Positions 34,001 to 45,300 of a stretch of 64,000 nt of DNA are shown here, piece by piece. The DNA is from Halicephalobus mephisto (Eukaryota; Nematoda; Chromadorea; Rhabditida; Panagrolaimidae). A program made the position numbers and the translations under genes. The stretch covers positions 248,001-312,000 of the forward strand of contig SWDT01000017.1 of the NCBI GenBank assembly GCA_009193035.1. The letters run 5' to 3'. Position 1 is the first letter of the stretch, and the number at the start of each line of letters is the position of its first letter. The notes beneath the pieces are model-generated. The model was not told where the DNA came from, searched no databases, and saw only the letters and a program-made list of their open reading frames with translations.

Positions 34001-35706
34001 ATGTTCAACTTTGATAACCAACTTAAATATTGAACTTTGATGTTCAACTTTGAAGACCAACTTTGATGTCGAATTTTGACGGTTAACTTTAATTGTCAAC
34101 CTTCGACTTCCGACTTATGCTTCAAACTTTGATGTCGAACTTTGATGTTCAACTTTGACAAGACGAAACACAGAATCCCAATGAATCAAGAGTCTCAAGA
34201 TCTCCAAAGTTACAGTAAGCTTTACTTACCTACGTCAAAAACGTGGAAATCGATCCCCTTCAGTACGAAGTCCAATTTCACAACCCCGGTGGTGGGCATC
34301 CTGGTGTGGAGGATATCCTGGTCCGTGGGTCTGTAGTCCTTCCTCGAAGTCCTTTCCACATTATCCAGAAAACTAAAACCATAAATTCCAAAAGTTATTT
34401 TCTACAGTAACCCTACTATTGAGCAGAATCAGACAACTGAAACCGATTTCTTTGATTGAAACATTCTCTGACACCTTTGTCGTTCCATACAGTAACCAAA
34501 GCATTTTTGACAGTCAGAGAAAAAGGAGTAAATTCAAGTCCGTCCTCGATTTGCTGCTCCAGAATCCGAACATCATTCACGACTTCGGGGTCATCGAATG
34601 GAATCCCCAAAGTTGGCATAGCGTGAACAATGTCCAAAGCCGATCTGACAGTATTAGAGTAGACGATCCCTTTTCTTTCTTCCACTTCCGTGTCCGAAAA
34701 TCCATGGTTGTGAAGAATTCTACAAAATTTCAAAAATAAAAAAACAAAAATTTTATGCAAATTTTTAAAAATAAAAAAAAATTTATGCAAATTTTTAAAA
34801 ATAAAAATCTAAAAAAATTTATGCAAATTTCTAAAAATAAAAATCTAAAAAAAACGAAAAATTTATATTCAAATTTCTAAAAATAAAAATCTAAAACTAA
34901 AAAAACAAAAAATTTAAATAAAAATATAAATTTTAAAAATTAGAAAATTTACCCTAGAAATATATGATTAAAATAATTTGCATTTCAAATTTATGTAGTT
35001 TAAAAAACTGATTTTTTATTGAGCAAAAAAAAAATTATTGATTTGTTCTATTTCGAAATCTTTTCGAAAGTCATCAATAACGAAACCAGGCCAGACATTC
35101 CACCCGGACCGGAGTTGCCTGATCAAAAACGCGCCTGTTCTTCGCCGATTGACCGGCATTTTTGCCTTATTTTCCCGGCTGACCGTTGTCCAAACACCCC
35201 CTCATTAATGTCGGGGGAAAAAGAAAAAGTTTGGTGGAAGTGGGGTTCGAACCCACGCACTCATACGAGTACCAGAACGCTTAGAGAATTGAACCGGGGG
35301 CTTGCACTCTTAAGTCTGGCGCCTTAGACCGCTCGGCCATTCCACCACGAAAGCACACGTGCAGTGTTTCCATGTCTTTTTTTCTCTTTTCTGCGCTGGC
35401 AACGCGTACAGTTTATTCGACTCGAAAAAGTACTTTTTTAATTTTTTTATTTTTCTTTAAATTGGGGGAAATTTAAGGTTTGAGAAATATTGTAAAATTA
35501 CGGACAAATTAAAGGAGAAATAATTGGGGGATTTGGAAACTTGAAACTCACTGCATTTGCTTCAAACAAGTACTTTTCCCGCTCTCGCCCGGTCCCAGCA
35601 ATAAAAGTTTTTGGACCATTTTGTTCGGGGGTCGTTGGAGTTCTCTGTCGATCCGTTTGGAGGTCAACGAAGCCTCCTTGGAATCAGCACTTTCGCAGAG
35701 TCCCAT
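31021..35706 (-). CDS. heterotrimeric G-protein alpha subunit (divergent, nematode GPA type)
   Basis: Seven exons: 35706-35552, 34719-34417, 34372-34230, 33304-33263, 33221-33148, 32184-31950, 31124-31021; product 351 residues, the standard length. N-terminus MGLC fits myristoylation at Gly2 and palmitoylation at Cys4, which decides the start over an ATG 24 nt upstream. G1 is GPGESGKST (38-46), with Pro39 where Ala is usual. Switch I keeps Arg177 and Thr180/Thr181; DVGGQ keeps catalytic Gln203; NKKD and TCAT complete the guanine site. The C-terminus ends TGML, with Thr rather than Cys at -4, so no pertussis-toxin site. It probably couples a receptor, as in sensory neurons for many worm GPA proteins, but that is inference. 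Exons 4 and 5 are only 42 and 74 nt around a 41-bp intron. A tRNA gene lies in intron 1. Confidence 0.95.
31430..31930. repeat. CTACAGTATCTTACAGTATTC repeats in G-alpha intron 6
   Basis: About twenty-five degenerate units of 18-35 bp built from TCTACAGTATC and TTACAGTATTC(C/T). They fill most of the 825-bp intron. Confidence 0.85.
32280..32990. repeat. AT-rich tandem repeats in G-alpha intron 5
   Basis: Units of about 110-120 bp with ATCCATTTTAATTAGAATAT and TTGTT(C/T)AAAA(T/C)TAAAATTTAA, four copies between 32560 and 32910, flanked by shorter AAAAAATTATTTTTAAAATTT repeats. Confidence 0.8.
33420..34160. repeat. inverted pair of CAAAGTTGACATCAAAG arrays in G-alpha intron 3
   Basis: 33420-33810 is a run of units such as ATCAAAGTTCGACATCAAAG; 33940-34160 is the same family in reverse complement (ACTTTGATGTTCAACTTTGA). 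The two face each other across a ~130-bp centre, so the intron transcript could form an extended though imperfect duplex. Confidence 0.85.
35090..35209. other. GC-rich single-copy patch beside the tRNA
   Basis: About 55 percent GC in a region that is otherwise 25-30 percent. Two similar words, CCGATTGACCGGCA and CCCGGCTGACCG, lie about 30 bp apart. No open frame or RNA fold that I recognise; it is inside G-alpha intron 1. Confidence 0.4.
35210..35231 (-). terminator. Pol III terminator of the tRNA-Leu gene
   Basis: Minus-strand CTTTTTCTTTTTCC starts about 4 nt past the tRNA 3' end; two runs of five T are a standard Pol III stop. Confidence 0.8.
35233..35346 (-). tRNA. tRNA-Leu(UAA) with a 31-nt intron
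   Basis: Minus strand, 114 nt including intron, 83 nt mature. Acceptor stem GGTGGAA/TTCCACC pairs fully; A-box region TGGCCGAGCGGTCTAAGG; anticodon stem CCAGA/TCTGG; anticodon TAA at 35312-35310; long variable arm ACTCG...CGAGT typical of leucine tRNAs; B box GGTTCGAACCC. The intron follows the base 3' of the anticodon and itself contains GGTTCAATTC, a second B-box-like word. Two T runs (TTTTTCTTTTT) lie just downstream as a Pol III terminator. It is nested in intron 1 of the G-alpha gene on the same strand. Confidence 0.95.
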
Positions 35707-35809
35707 GACGAAGAACGCGATCGACATAGGATCTCACAACGAAAATTTTAATTTAAAAATTTTTTAATTATTGAATTTTTGACATTAGAAATTAAAATGG
35801 CAAATAACC

Positions 35810-36060
35810 TGGAATTTAAAAATTAAGGATCATACGGTGTGGATTTCCTCGAGGACGGTCCCGGGGGAATCGGGCCCTCAGGCAATTTTAAAAAACACGA
35901 AAAATAATTTTTTAAATTTTAAGTTGAAATAAAAACGGGTACTGTACCGGGGATTCAGATGGCTGTCAGGCCTTCCCCCAGGGCATTGGGGACTCAGCAA
36001 CAGAAACGTCAAAGAAAACGAGACCACGACGAGGTCGGCGTACTGTATGATGACAAAAGT
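35810..36060. other. GC-rich patches 5' of the G-alpha gene
   Basis: Two short GC-rich segments (35840-35885 and 35945-36045) separated by AT-rich DNA. The second holds a 34-codon plus-strand frame starting ATG at 35958, Gln/Arg-rich then acidic. They may be promoter or 5' UTR of the minus-strand G-alpha gene; a small exon cannot be excluded. Confidence 0.3.
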
Positions 36061-36424
36061 TAAAAAAAATTGTTACGAAACTGTCTAGGTACTCATTTTT
36101 GTCATTTTCAGAAATAAATTCGAAAAATATAAAAAAAATAAAAATCTTGCAAAATAAAAATTTTTGGCGAAAAGTGAACAAATGCCAAAAAAAATAATTT
36201 TCGTAGTTTTTTAAAAATTAAAAATTAAATTTTCCTAAAAAGTAGGAATTTCGTAAAATCTCAGTTTTTGGCGAAAAGTGAACAAATGCCAAAAATAATT
36301 TTTATAATTTTTAAAACCTTGAATTTTCAAAGATAAGTTTAAAAAACATTAAATTTTAAAATAATTTAAAAAATAAATTTTGATAAAATGTGAATTGTGG
36401 CAGTGCTAAGGTTTATATACTGTA

Positions 36425-37105
36425 ATATGTATTGTGAAAATCGGAACTCAAAGTTTAAAATTGAAATTTAGACTTTCGTGTTGAGAAACATCTATAATTT
36501 TTCTACTTTAAAAATCTTTTTCATCTTAATAACCGAAAATTAATTAAATTTTCTAATCCAAACATGATTCACAAAGTATATCCTAACACGGAAAGTTAAA
36601 ATTTCGACCGCGAACTTTGAGTTCCAACTTCGATAATATACAGTATAGTGCTATATATTGTCAAAGTCGGAATTCAAGGTTCAAGATCGAAATTTGGACT
36701 TTCCGTGTTGAGACACGATTCATAAATCATGTTGTGATTCGAAAAATCCAGATATCCGATTATATCATTTAAATGAAAGAATATTTTACAGTAAGAAAAA
36801 TTCATAGATGTGTATTAACACGAAAAGTTAAAATTTCGACCGCGAACTCTGAGTTCCAACTTCGATAATATACAGTATAGTGCTATGTATTGTCAAAGTC
36901 GGAACTCATAATTCAAAGCCGAAATTTGGGCTTTTCGTGTTGAGAAACATCTATAATTTTTTCTACTTTAAAAATCTTTTTCATCTTAATTAATAACCGA
37001 AAATTAATTAAATTTTTCTAATCCAAACATGATTCACAAAGTATATCCTAACACGGAAATTCAAATTTCGACCTCGAACTTTGAGTTCCAACTTCAATAA
37101 TACGA
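36425..37105. repeat. three tandem palindromic elements of ~215 bp
   Basis: Units at about 36425-36645, 36655-36875 and 36885-37105. Each starts with TTGTCAAAGTCGGAA(C/T)TCA and a GAAATTTGGACTTT word and ends with the reverse complement, AGTTAAAATTTCGACC and GAGTTCCAACTTCGATAATA. Units 1 and 3 share the same centre, while unit 2 has a different centre with the same ends. Each would fold as a hairpin with 50-60-bp arms. Confidence 0.85.
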
Positions 37106-37319
37106 AACACTAGTCGACCTCAAAATCAAACTTGTAACTTAACTGCAAATTTGATTTCGAGGTCGACTACTTCTTGGTTCTCGTCACAGGTTGGACTCTG
37201 ACAATAATTCATTTTTCCCAAAAGTAATTTTTCGTACTATTATAAAAAAGAAAAAGTAAATTATTTACGGTTTTCTTTATAAAATTTCAATTTTTAGATT
37301 TTGGGGAATTCAATGCTCT

Positions 37320-37860
37320 ATATTATCGAAATTGATAATCAAAGTTGGAAGTCAAAGTTTGAGGTCGAAATTGATTATTAAATTTTGAACTCAAAGTTGA
37401 TAATCAGAGTTGGTAATCAAAGTTTGAAGTCGAAGTTGGTTATCAAAGTTGGTAATCAAAATTTGAAGTCGAAGTTGGTTATCAAAGTTCAGCATCAAAG
37501 TTTGATCACTAACTTCAACCTCAAACTCTGATAACTAAGTTGATAATCAGAGTTTGAGGTCGAAGTTGACAGTCAAAGTTGGTCATCAAAGTCCGACATC
37601 AAAGTTGACCATTAAAATTAGATATTAAAGTTAGTGATCAAAATTTAAAGTCGAAGTTGGTTATCAAAGTTAGTGATCAAAATTTGAGGTCAAAATTCGA
37701 CATCAAAGTTCGGCATCAAAGTTAGTTATCAAAATTTGAGGTCGAAATTCGGCATCAAAGTTGAAAATCAAAATTTAAAATTAAAGTTGAAGTTTGATTT
37801 CCGACTTCGACCTCAAACTCTGCTGTCGAACTTTGATGGCTAATTTTAATAATATGAAAC
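37320..37860. repeat. CAAAGTTGGTTATCAAAG array with internal inversions
   Basis: Roughly thirty units of the 12-16-bp family seen in Rh intron 2 and G-alpha intron 3. Orientation flips at about 37500-37540 and again at 37790-37850. Confidence 0.85.
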
Positions 37861-38049
37861 ACTAATTTTATTAAATTATAGGATTATCAATGAAGTTTTA
37901 AAATCTTACAAAACTCTACAATCTTCCATAAACTTCAAAAAAGTTCCAAAAACATTCTACAGTATTCTTGATTGTCCTAAAAACTAAAAATTCCTACAGT
38001 ATTCTAAAAAATCTCTAGAAATTTACAAATTTTCAATTTTTACAGTATT

Positions 38050-38400
38050 TCATTATTTTTTTATAAAATTCGAATAAATTTAAAAAAATAAAATTTTTAT
38101 AAAATTCGAATAAATTAAAAAAAAGTAAAATTTTTATAAAATTCGAATAAATTTAAAAAAATAAAATTCGAATAAATTTAAAAAAATAAAATTTTTATAA
38201 AATTCGAATAAATTAAAAAAAAGTAAAATTTTTATAAAATTCGAATAAATTAAAAAAAAGTAAAATTTTTATAAAATTCGAATAAATTAAAAAAAATAAA
38301 ATTTTTATAAAATTCGAATAAATTTTTAAAAAAGTAAAATTTTTAAGAAAAATAAAATTTTTCGTAAAATTGGAATAATTTTTGAAAAATAAAATTTCTT
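38050..38400. repeat. ~38-bp AATTCGAATAAATTAAAAAA tandem repeat
   Basis: Eight to nine copies of AAAATTTTTATAAAATTCG plus AATAAATTAAAAAAAAGT, nearly identical in the middle. Confidence 0.9.
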
Positions 38401-38569
38401 TCAACGGACTGTGTTTGTGTAAAAAAGACAAATATTGAAAATTAAGCTCAAGTTGTAGTCGGTATTTCCTTATTCATTTTTTTCAACTTGTTTCTTTACT
38501 GCAATAAGGAGATAATTACGGATGTATTTCTATATCTACGTAAAATCATCAAAATTTCTGCGTCAAAGT

Positions 38570-39500
38570 TTATTAAGCAGCCGACGTCAAAGTCAAAATT
38601 GCACTTAGCACGCGACATTTCGGCAGATAGGTCAACATAAAAATCGAAATTAAATTGAAATTTGCAGGTTGCGCGCAGCATTTATCAGAGAAATTAAAGT
38701 AAAAATTGCACCTTGCACGCAACGTTTTGGAATACAAGTCAATATAAAAATCGAAATTAAATTGAAATTTGCACTTTGCACGCAGCATTTATCAGACGAA
38801 TGAAAATAAAAATTGCACTTTGCACGCAACGTTCTCAAACACAAGTCAATATAAAAATCGAAATTAAATTGAAATTTGCACTTTGCACGCAGCATTTATC
38901 AGAGAAATGAAAATAAAAATTGCACTTTGCACGCAACGTTCTCAAACACAAGTCAACATAAAAATCGAAATTAGATTGAAATTTGCACTTTGCGCGCAGC
39001 ATTTATCAGAGAAGTTAAAGTAAAAATTGCACCTTGCACGCAACGTTCTGGAATACAAGTCAATATAAAAATCGAAATTAAATTGGAATTTGCACTTTGC
39101 GTGCAGCATTTACCAGAGAAATGAAAATAAAAATTGCACTTTGCACGCAACGTTATAACAAATAAGTCAAAATCAAAGTCCAAATTAAATCCACAATTTG
39201 CGTGTAGCGTTTACATACGTCGATATGGAAATAAAAATTTGCACCTTGCACGCAATGTTATAATAAATAAATTGAGATCAAAGTCGAAGTCTAATTAAAA
39301 CTTGCACTTTGCACGCAAAGTTATAACAAATAAGTCCAAATTAAATCTGCACTTTGCTCGCAACATTCTGGCTGGAAAGTCAAAATTAAACTAAAACTTG
39401 CACCTTGCACGCAAAGTTATGACAAATAAATTCAAATCAAAGTCCAAATTAAATCTGCAGTTTGCTCGCAACATTCTGGCAGATCGACTTTTCCGATTAT
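38570..39500. repeat. higher-order satellite with TTGCACGCAACGTT core
   Basis: About eighteen half-units. In 38640-39140 they alternate strictly: a ~43-bp form (TTGCACGCAGCATTTATCAG) and a ~64-bp form (TTGCACGCAACGTTCT then AAATCGAAATTAAATTG), making a ~107-bp dimer repeated five times. Beyond 39150 the order decays. Minus-strand frames here are periodic repeat products. Confidence 0.88.
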
Positions 39501-39539
39501 TGTGCGAAAATTGAATTAAATTTTAATTTTTATGTCGAC

Positions 39540-42240
39540 AATTTTATAAAATCCAACATAAAATACAAATATTGAACCCAAAAAAATTTTTTTAAATTTG
39601 TCATGCATTCAAGAAACCCAATGGATAATTGTAAGCCATAAAACTCGTACTTTTCCAAACAGGTAACTGGCTTTTTACTTGTGTTAATAGCCTTAAATAA
39701 ATAATTATATTTAGTGATATTCAGAAAAAATAAATAGGGATTGGTATCAAGCTGTTTAAAAACGAAAATTAAATTTTTATAAAAAAATAAAAAATATATC
39801 ATTACAAAAATTTTCAAAATTGTTTAAAAACGAAACTTAAAATTTCTATAAAAAAATAAAAAATATATTATTACAGAAATTTTCAAAATTATCTAAAAAT
39901 AAAAAATAAAATTTGTATAAAAATATTCAAAAATACATAATTACAAAAATTTTCAAAATTGTTAAAAAATTAAAAATTAAAAAATACATCATTACAAAAA
40001 TTTTCAAAATTGTTTAAAAACAAAAAATAAAATTTGTATAAAAAATAAAAAAATATATTATTACAGAAATTTTAAAAATTATCTAAAAATTAAAAATTAA
40101 ATTTGTATAAAAATATTCAAAAATGTTATTATACAATTTTTTTAGAAATTTTCTGAGGACAAAAATTGAAATTTTTATGGAAATATTCAAAACCATGTTA
40201 TTAAAAAACCTCAAAAATATTTTTTTAAAAACTGTCTGAACACGAAAATTTAATTTTTAATAAAGATGTTTAAAAACATATTATTAAACAAATCTAAAAA
40301 GTATTTTTTTTACTTTTTTTTAACACAAAAATTAAAACATGAAATAATTTCGATTTTTCTAATTTTTATAAAAAAAATTTTTATTTTTATAAAAAAAAAT
40401 AATTTTTATTTTTTAATTTTTATAAAAAAATTATTTTTATTTTTTAATTTTTATAAAAAAAAATAATTCTTATTTTTTAAATTTTTATAAAAAAAATTCT
40501 TTTTAAATTTTCTCAAAAATATTTCTTAAAATAACGTTATTTTAAAAACTGAAAAAATTATTTTTTGCAAAGTTCGATGACAAGGAACTTTGGAGTTTTT
40601 AAAAATATGTAAAATCACAGTATTCTAAAAATATCAATAAAGTTCATTGTGAAATTTTCTCACCATCTATTTTCAGATATTTATGAGAACATAGAAAATT
40701 ACTTTTCTAAAATTAAAAAAAAATTTATTTTTAAAAAATTAAAAAAAAATTATTTTTTAAAAAATTCAAAAAATTTATTTTTTAAAAAATTAAAAAAAGA
40801 GTTGTTAAATTTTTTACAATGCTAGATTTTTAAAATTATGTTTTTATAGAAATTTCAAAAATATGTCATTTTAAAAACTTTTTAAATGAAGTTTTATAAA
40901 AATTTTTTAATTTAGATATTTAAAATTTGGCAAAAATGATTGAAAATTGACGAAATTATAAACGTTTATGAAAATCTAAAAAAAGTCGGATATTATAAAA
41001 AATAACAAATAAGTAATTTAAAAAAAATAGAATATTATGAAAAATAAAAAATGACTAATTTAAAAAATAGAATATGATGAAAAATAAAAATAACAAATTA
41101 AAAAAAAATAGAATATGATATAAAAAGTAAAAATAACTGATTTTAAAAAATCGAATATGATTAAAAAAAATAAAAATAACTAATTTTAAAAAATCGAATA
41201 TGATTAAAAAAAATAAAAACAACTAATTTTAAAAAAATCGAATATAATAAAAAATAAAGAATTTTAAAAAAATCGAATATTATAAAAAATTAAAAATAAC
41301 TAATTTTAAAAAGTCAAATATGATATAAAAATTAAAATACCAAATTTAAAAAAATAGAATATTATTAAAAATGAAAGTAACTGATTTTAAAAAATCGAAT
41401 ATAATAAAAAATAAATAATTTTAAAAAAATTGAAGATTATAAAAAATTAAAAATAAAGAATTTTTAAAAAATCGAATATTATAAAAAATTAAAAATAACT
41501 GATTTTAAAAATCGAATACTTAATTATTAAAGCTGTACATTGGACAAAATTAAAATTGAATTTTACTTTTTAAATTTATTTTTAGCACCTGTCTGGATTT
41601 GAAGGAAATGAAAAAAAATGTAAATGAAGAATTTGCCTCAGGCAAAAATCCAAATTAAATCCCAAAGGCAAAAAAAATTAATAATTTTTAAATATTTTTA
41701 AAATTTAATGAAATTTATCAATGTTTTGAAAAGTCTCCAGTAGCAACAGAAGCTGAGAAGAATTTTTTCAATGTTGTTTTACTTCCAGCTGCCAAAATTG
41801 TCCTTTTATATAGTAATTAATTAATCGATATAAAGTACTTTAATAATACCAAAATTTACGTTTTCTAAAATACACAAAAAAAATTTAAAAAATAAAAAAA
41901 ATATAAAATTAAATTAAAGAATTTAAAAAATAAAAAAATTTAAAATTAAATTAAAAAATGTTAAAAATAAAAAAAATTAAAATTAAATTAAAAAATTTAA
42001 AAAATAAAAAAAATTTAAAATTAAATTAAAATTTAAAAAATTAAAAAATTTAAAATTAAATTAAAAAATTTAAAAAATAAAAAAAATATTAAATTAAATT
42101 AAAATTTTAAAAATTTAAAATAAAATTAAAAATTACAAAAATTTTAAAATCTAAAAAAAATTTTAAATTAAATTAAAAATTATAAAAATTTTAAATTAAA
42201 TTTTAAAAATTATAAAATTTTGGACATTCGTGTTGGGACC
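39540..42240. other. very AT-rich low-complexity tract
   Basis: 2.7 kb of homopolymer-like and short-unit A/T DNA with no gene: ~120-bp repeats with AAATATATTATTACAGAAAT (39780-40120), TTTTTATAAAAAAA runs (40360-40500), ~40-bp AAAATCGAATATTATAAAAA repeats (41000-41520), and AAATTTAAAAAATAAAAAA (41880-42200). 41600-41830 is less repetitive but not coding. Confidence 0.8.
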
Positions 42241-42254
42241 ATTTCGAAAGAATC

Positions 42255-42260
42255 TTTATT
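42255..42260 (-). promoter_or_regulatory. poly(A) signal AATAAA for the cysteine-rich gene
   Basis: Minus-strand AATAAA about 44 nt after the stop at 42304. Confidence 0.6.
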
Positions 42261-42303
42261 TTTCATTTTCAAAATAATGCAATTTCTCATAGTTACAGTA
42301 CCC

Positions 42304-45300
42304 TCAGAGGTCTTCTAGAATTCTCTCAACTCGGACTGGATCGTGTAAGTTCTGGCATTCGGGAGGCAGTTTGCCAAAGTCCTGGTGAGATTTCGCAATC
42401 TCTAATTCCTTGGCTCTTTTGACAGAAATTTTCTAAAAAAATAAATTTCCAAAGTTATTTAAAAAAATAAAATAAATTTTCAAAAAAAAAGTTAATTTTC
42501 AAAATTATTTTAAAAAATAAAATAAAATAATTTTTAAAAAATTTTAATTTTTAAAGTTATTTTAAAAAATAAAATTATGTTTAAAAAATTTTAATTTTCA
42601 AAATAATTTTTTTTTAAATTTTAATTTCAAAGTTATTTTAAAAAATAAAATAAAATTATGTTTAAAAAAAATTTAATTTTTAAAATTATTACAAAAATTA
42701 ATTTTTAGAAGTTATTTTAAAAATAAAAATATTTCGGAAAAATTGTTTTTTTTTTAAATTTAATCTTTAATTTTTAAAAAAAGTAACAATTTTGAATAAT
42801 TTTTGGAGTTAATTATAGATTATTTTAAAGGACATTTATGATGCGAGAACTTTGTTAAACTTACTTTTAAAACAGTTTCCGCCCGAGGACACGAATGAGT
42901 CAATTTTCTGACCAAACACACAGAAATGCACTCTGATCTTCTGGAATTACCATGTTATTAAAAATAAAATTTTACAAAAGCATACAGAATTTCCCAGAAT
43001 TCTTTAAAAAGTCCTAGAATCTTTTAGTATACTGTAGGAAATTCTAAAACCTTCAAGTATACTGTAGAAAGTCCAGAATCTTTTAGTATACTGTAGGAAA
43101 TTCTAAAACTTTTCAAATTACTGTATAAAATTTTAAAACCTTCCAGTATACTGTAGATAGTCCTAGAATGTTTTAGTATACTGTATGAAATTCTAAAACC
43201 TTCTAATATACTGTAGAAAGTCCAGAATCTTTTAGTATACTGTAGGAAATTCTAAAACTTTTCAAATTACTGTATAAAGTTTTAAAACCTTCAAGTATAC
43301 TGTAGAAAGTCCTAGAATCGTTTAGTATACTGTAGGAAATTCTAAAACTTTTCAAATTACTGTATAAAGTTTTAAAACCCTCAAGTATACTGTAGATAGT
43401 CCCAGAATCTTTTAGTATACTGTAGGAAAATCTTTCGATATACTATAGAACCTTTTTAATTTTTAAACTTTTTATTATTTTAAAAATTTTATTTTTGAAA
43501 TTTTGATTTTTGAATTCTGATTTTTGAAGTTTTTATTTTTGGAAATTTTGGTTTTAAAATTTTTATTTTTGAATTTTTTATTATTTAAAAACATCTGTGA
43601 TTTTAAAAATTTAATTTTCGAATTTTTTATTTTTGAATTTTTTATTATTTAAAATTTTTTATTTTTGGAAATTTTGGTTTTAAAATTTTCATTTTTGAAC
43701 ATCTATGATTTTAAAAATTTAATTTTTGAACATCTGTGATTTTAAAAATTTAATTTTTGGAAATTTTAATTTTAAATTTTCATTTTTGAATTTTTTATTA
43801 TTTAAAAACATCTGTGATTTTAAAAATTTGATATTTGGAAATTTAATTTTCGAATTTTTTATTTTTGAACATCTATGATTTTAAAAATTTAATTTTTGGA
43901 AATTTTGGTTTTAAATTTTTTTGAATTTTTATGAATTAGTTAATAATCCACTCACTTGCAAGCCGACACTTGGTTGTTTGACGTGGGGTCTATTTTGCAG
44001 TCCTTGTTGCAATCTGGATATTGTTTAATTTTTTAATAAAATTAATAAAATTGAAACTTACAAGATTCAGCTGTTATTGCATTTCTCGAGAGACATTCAA
44101 TGTGGTCTTCGAGTTCTGAAAACATTTTTTGACTTTTTAATGAACATGCCCTGAGGCAATTTAGACTTCAAAGGTATTTAAAAAATACAATTCTGACATA
44201 AATGGGGCTTCTTAAAATTGGAAATGATATCAAATGACATATGATAATGTCAAAGTGAAAAAAATTTTTGCTACAAAATCTTTAAAAATTTTCCAACAGA
44301 AAATTTCGAAATTTTCCAATCGGGACCAAAAGTTAAGAAATTTCATAATTATATATTTTTAGAAAGTTCAAAAATAATATAATTAAAAAAGTAAAAATAT
44401 TTAAAAAAGCGAAAAATTTTCCAACAGAAAATTTCGAAATTTTCCAATCGGGACCAAAAGTTAAGAAATTTCATAATTATATATTTTTAGAAAGTTCAAA
44501 AATAATATAATTGAAAAAGTAAAAATATTTAAAAAAGAGAAAAATTTTTTAACAGAAAATTTCGAAACTTTCCAATCGGGACCAAAAGTTAAGAAATTTC
44601 ATAATCATATATTTTTAGAAAGTTCAAAAATAATATAATTAAAAAAGTAAAAATATTTTAAAAAACGAAAAATTATCTCAACAAGAAATTTCGAAATTTT
44701 CCAATCGGGACCAAATATTCAAAAATTTTCGAATTGGGACCAAAAATTAAGAAATTTCATAATTATATAATTTTAAAAAATTAAAAAAAAAAATATTTTA
44801 AAAATCCAAAACTAGTCTTGAAGGGAAATTTCGGAATTTTCCAGTCAGGATCAAAATTTTGGAATTTTCCACTTAAGACAAGAAGTTTAAAAATTTTCTA
44901 TTTACTTAATTCTAAAAAGTTCAAAGATCGTTTGATATTTAAAAAATAAAAGTACATCTACGGAAGTCAAAAAAAGCATCTCCAAGGGGATATCTGAAAC
45001 TTTTTCATCAAGGCCAAAGATTGCACAATTGTGTATTAAATTCAAAAAATTATAAAAGTATATTTTGTAAAAAAACATCCTAAAATTTCTAAAAATTGTC
45101 TTAACAAGAAATTCCCAAACTTTCCAGTCAGGACCAAAAAGTGAAGAATTTTAAGTTTTTTAATTTCAAAAAATTATAAAACCAAAAATTATATTTTAAA
45201 AATTTCCAGAATTGTTCAGAATATTCTGTTTTTGTCGAAATACTGTAATCTAAGAACATTTTCAAAAGCAAAATTCTTCAATAATTTAGAAAAAATTTTA

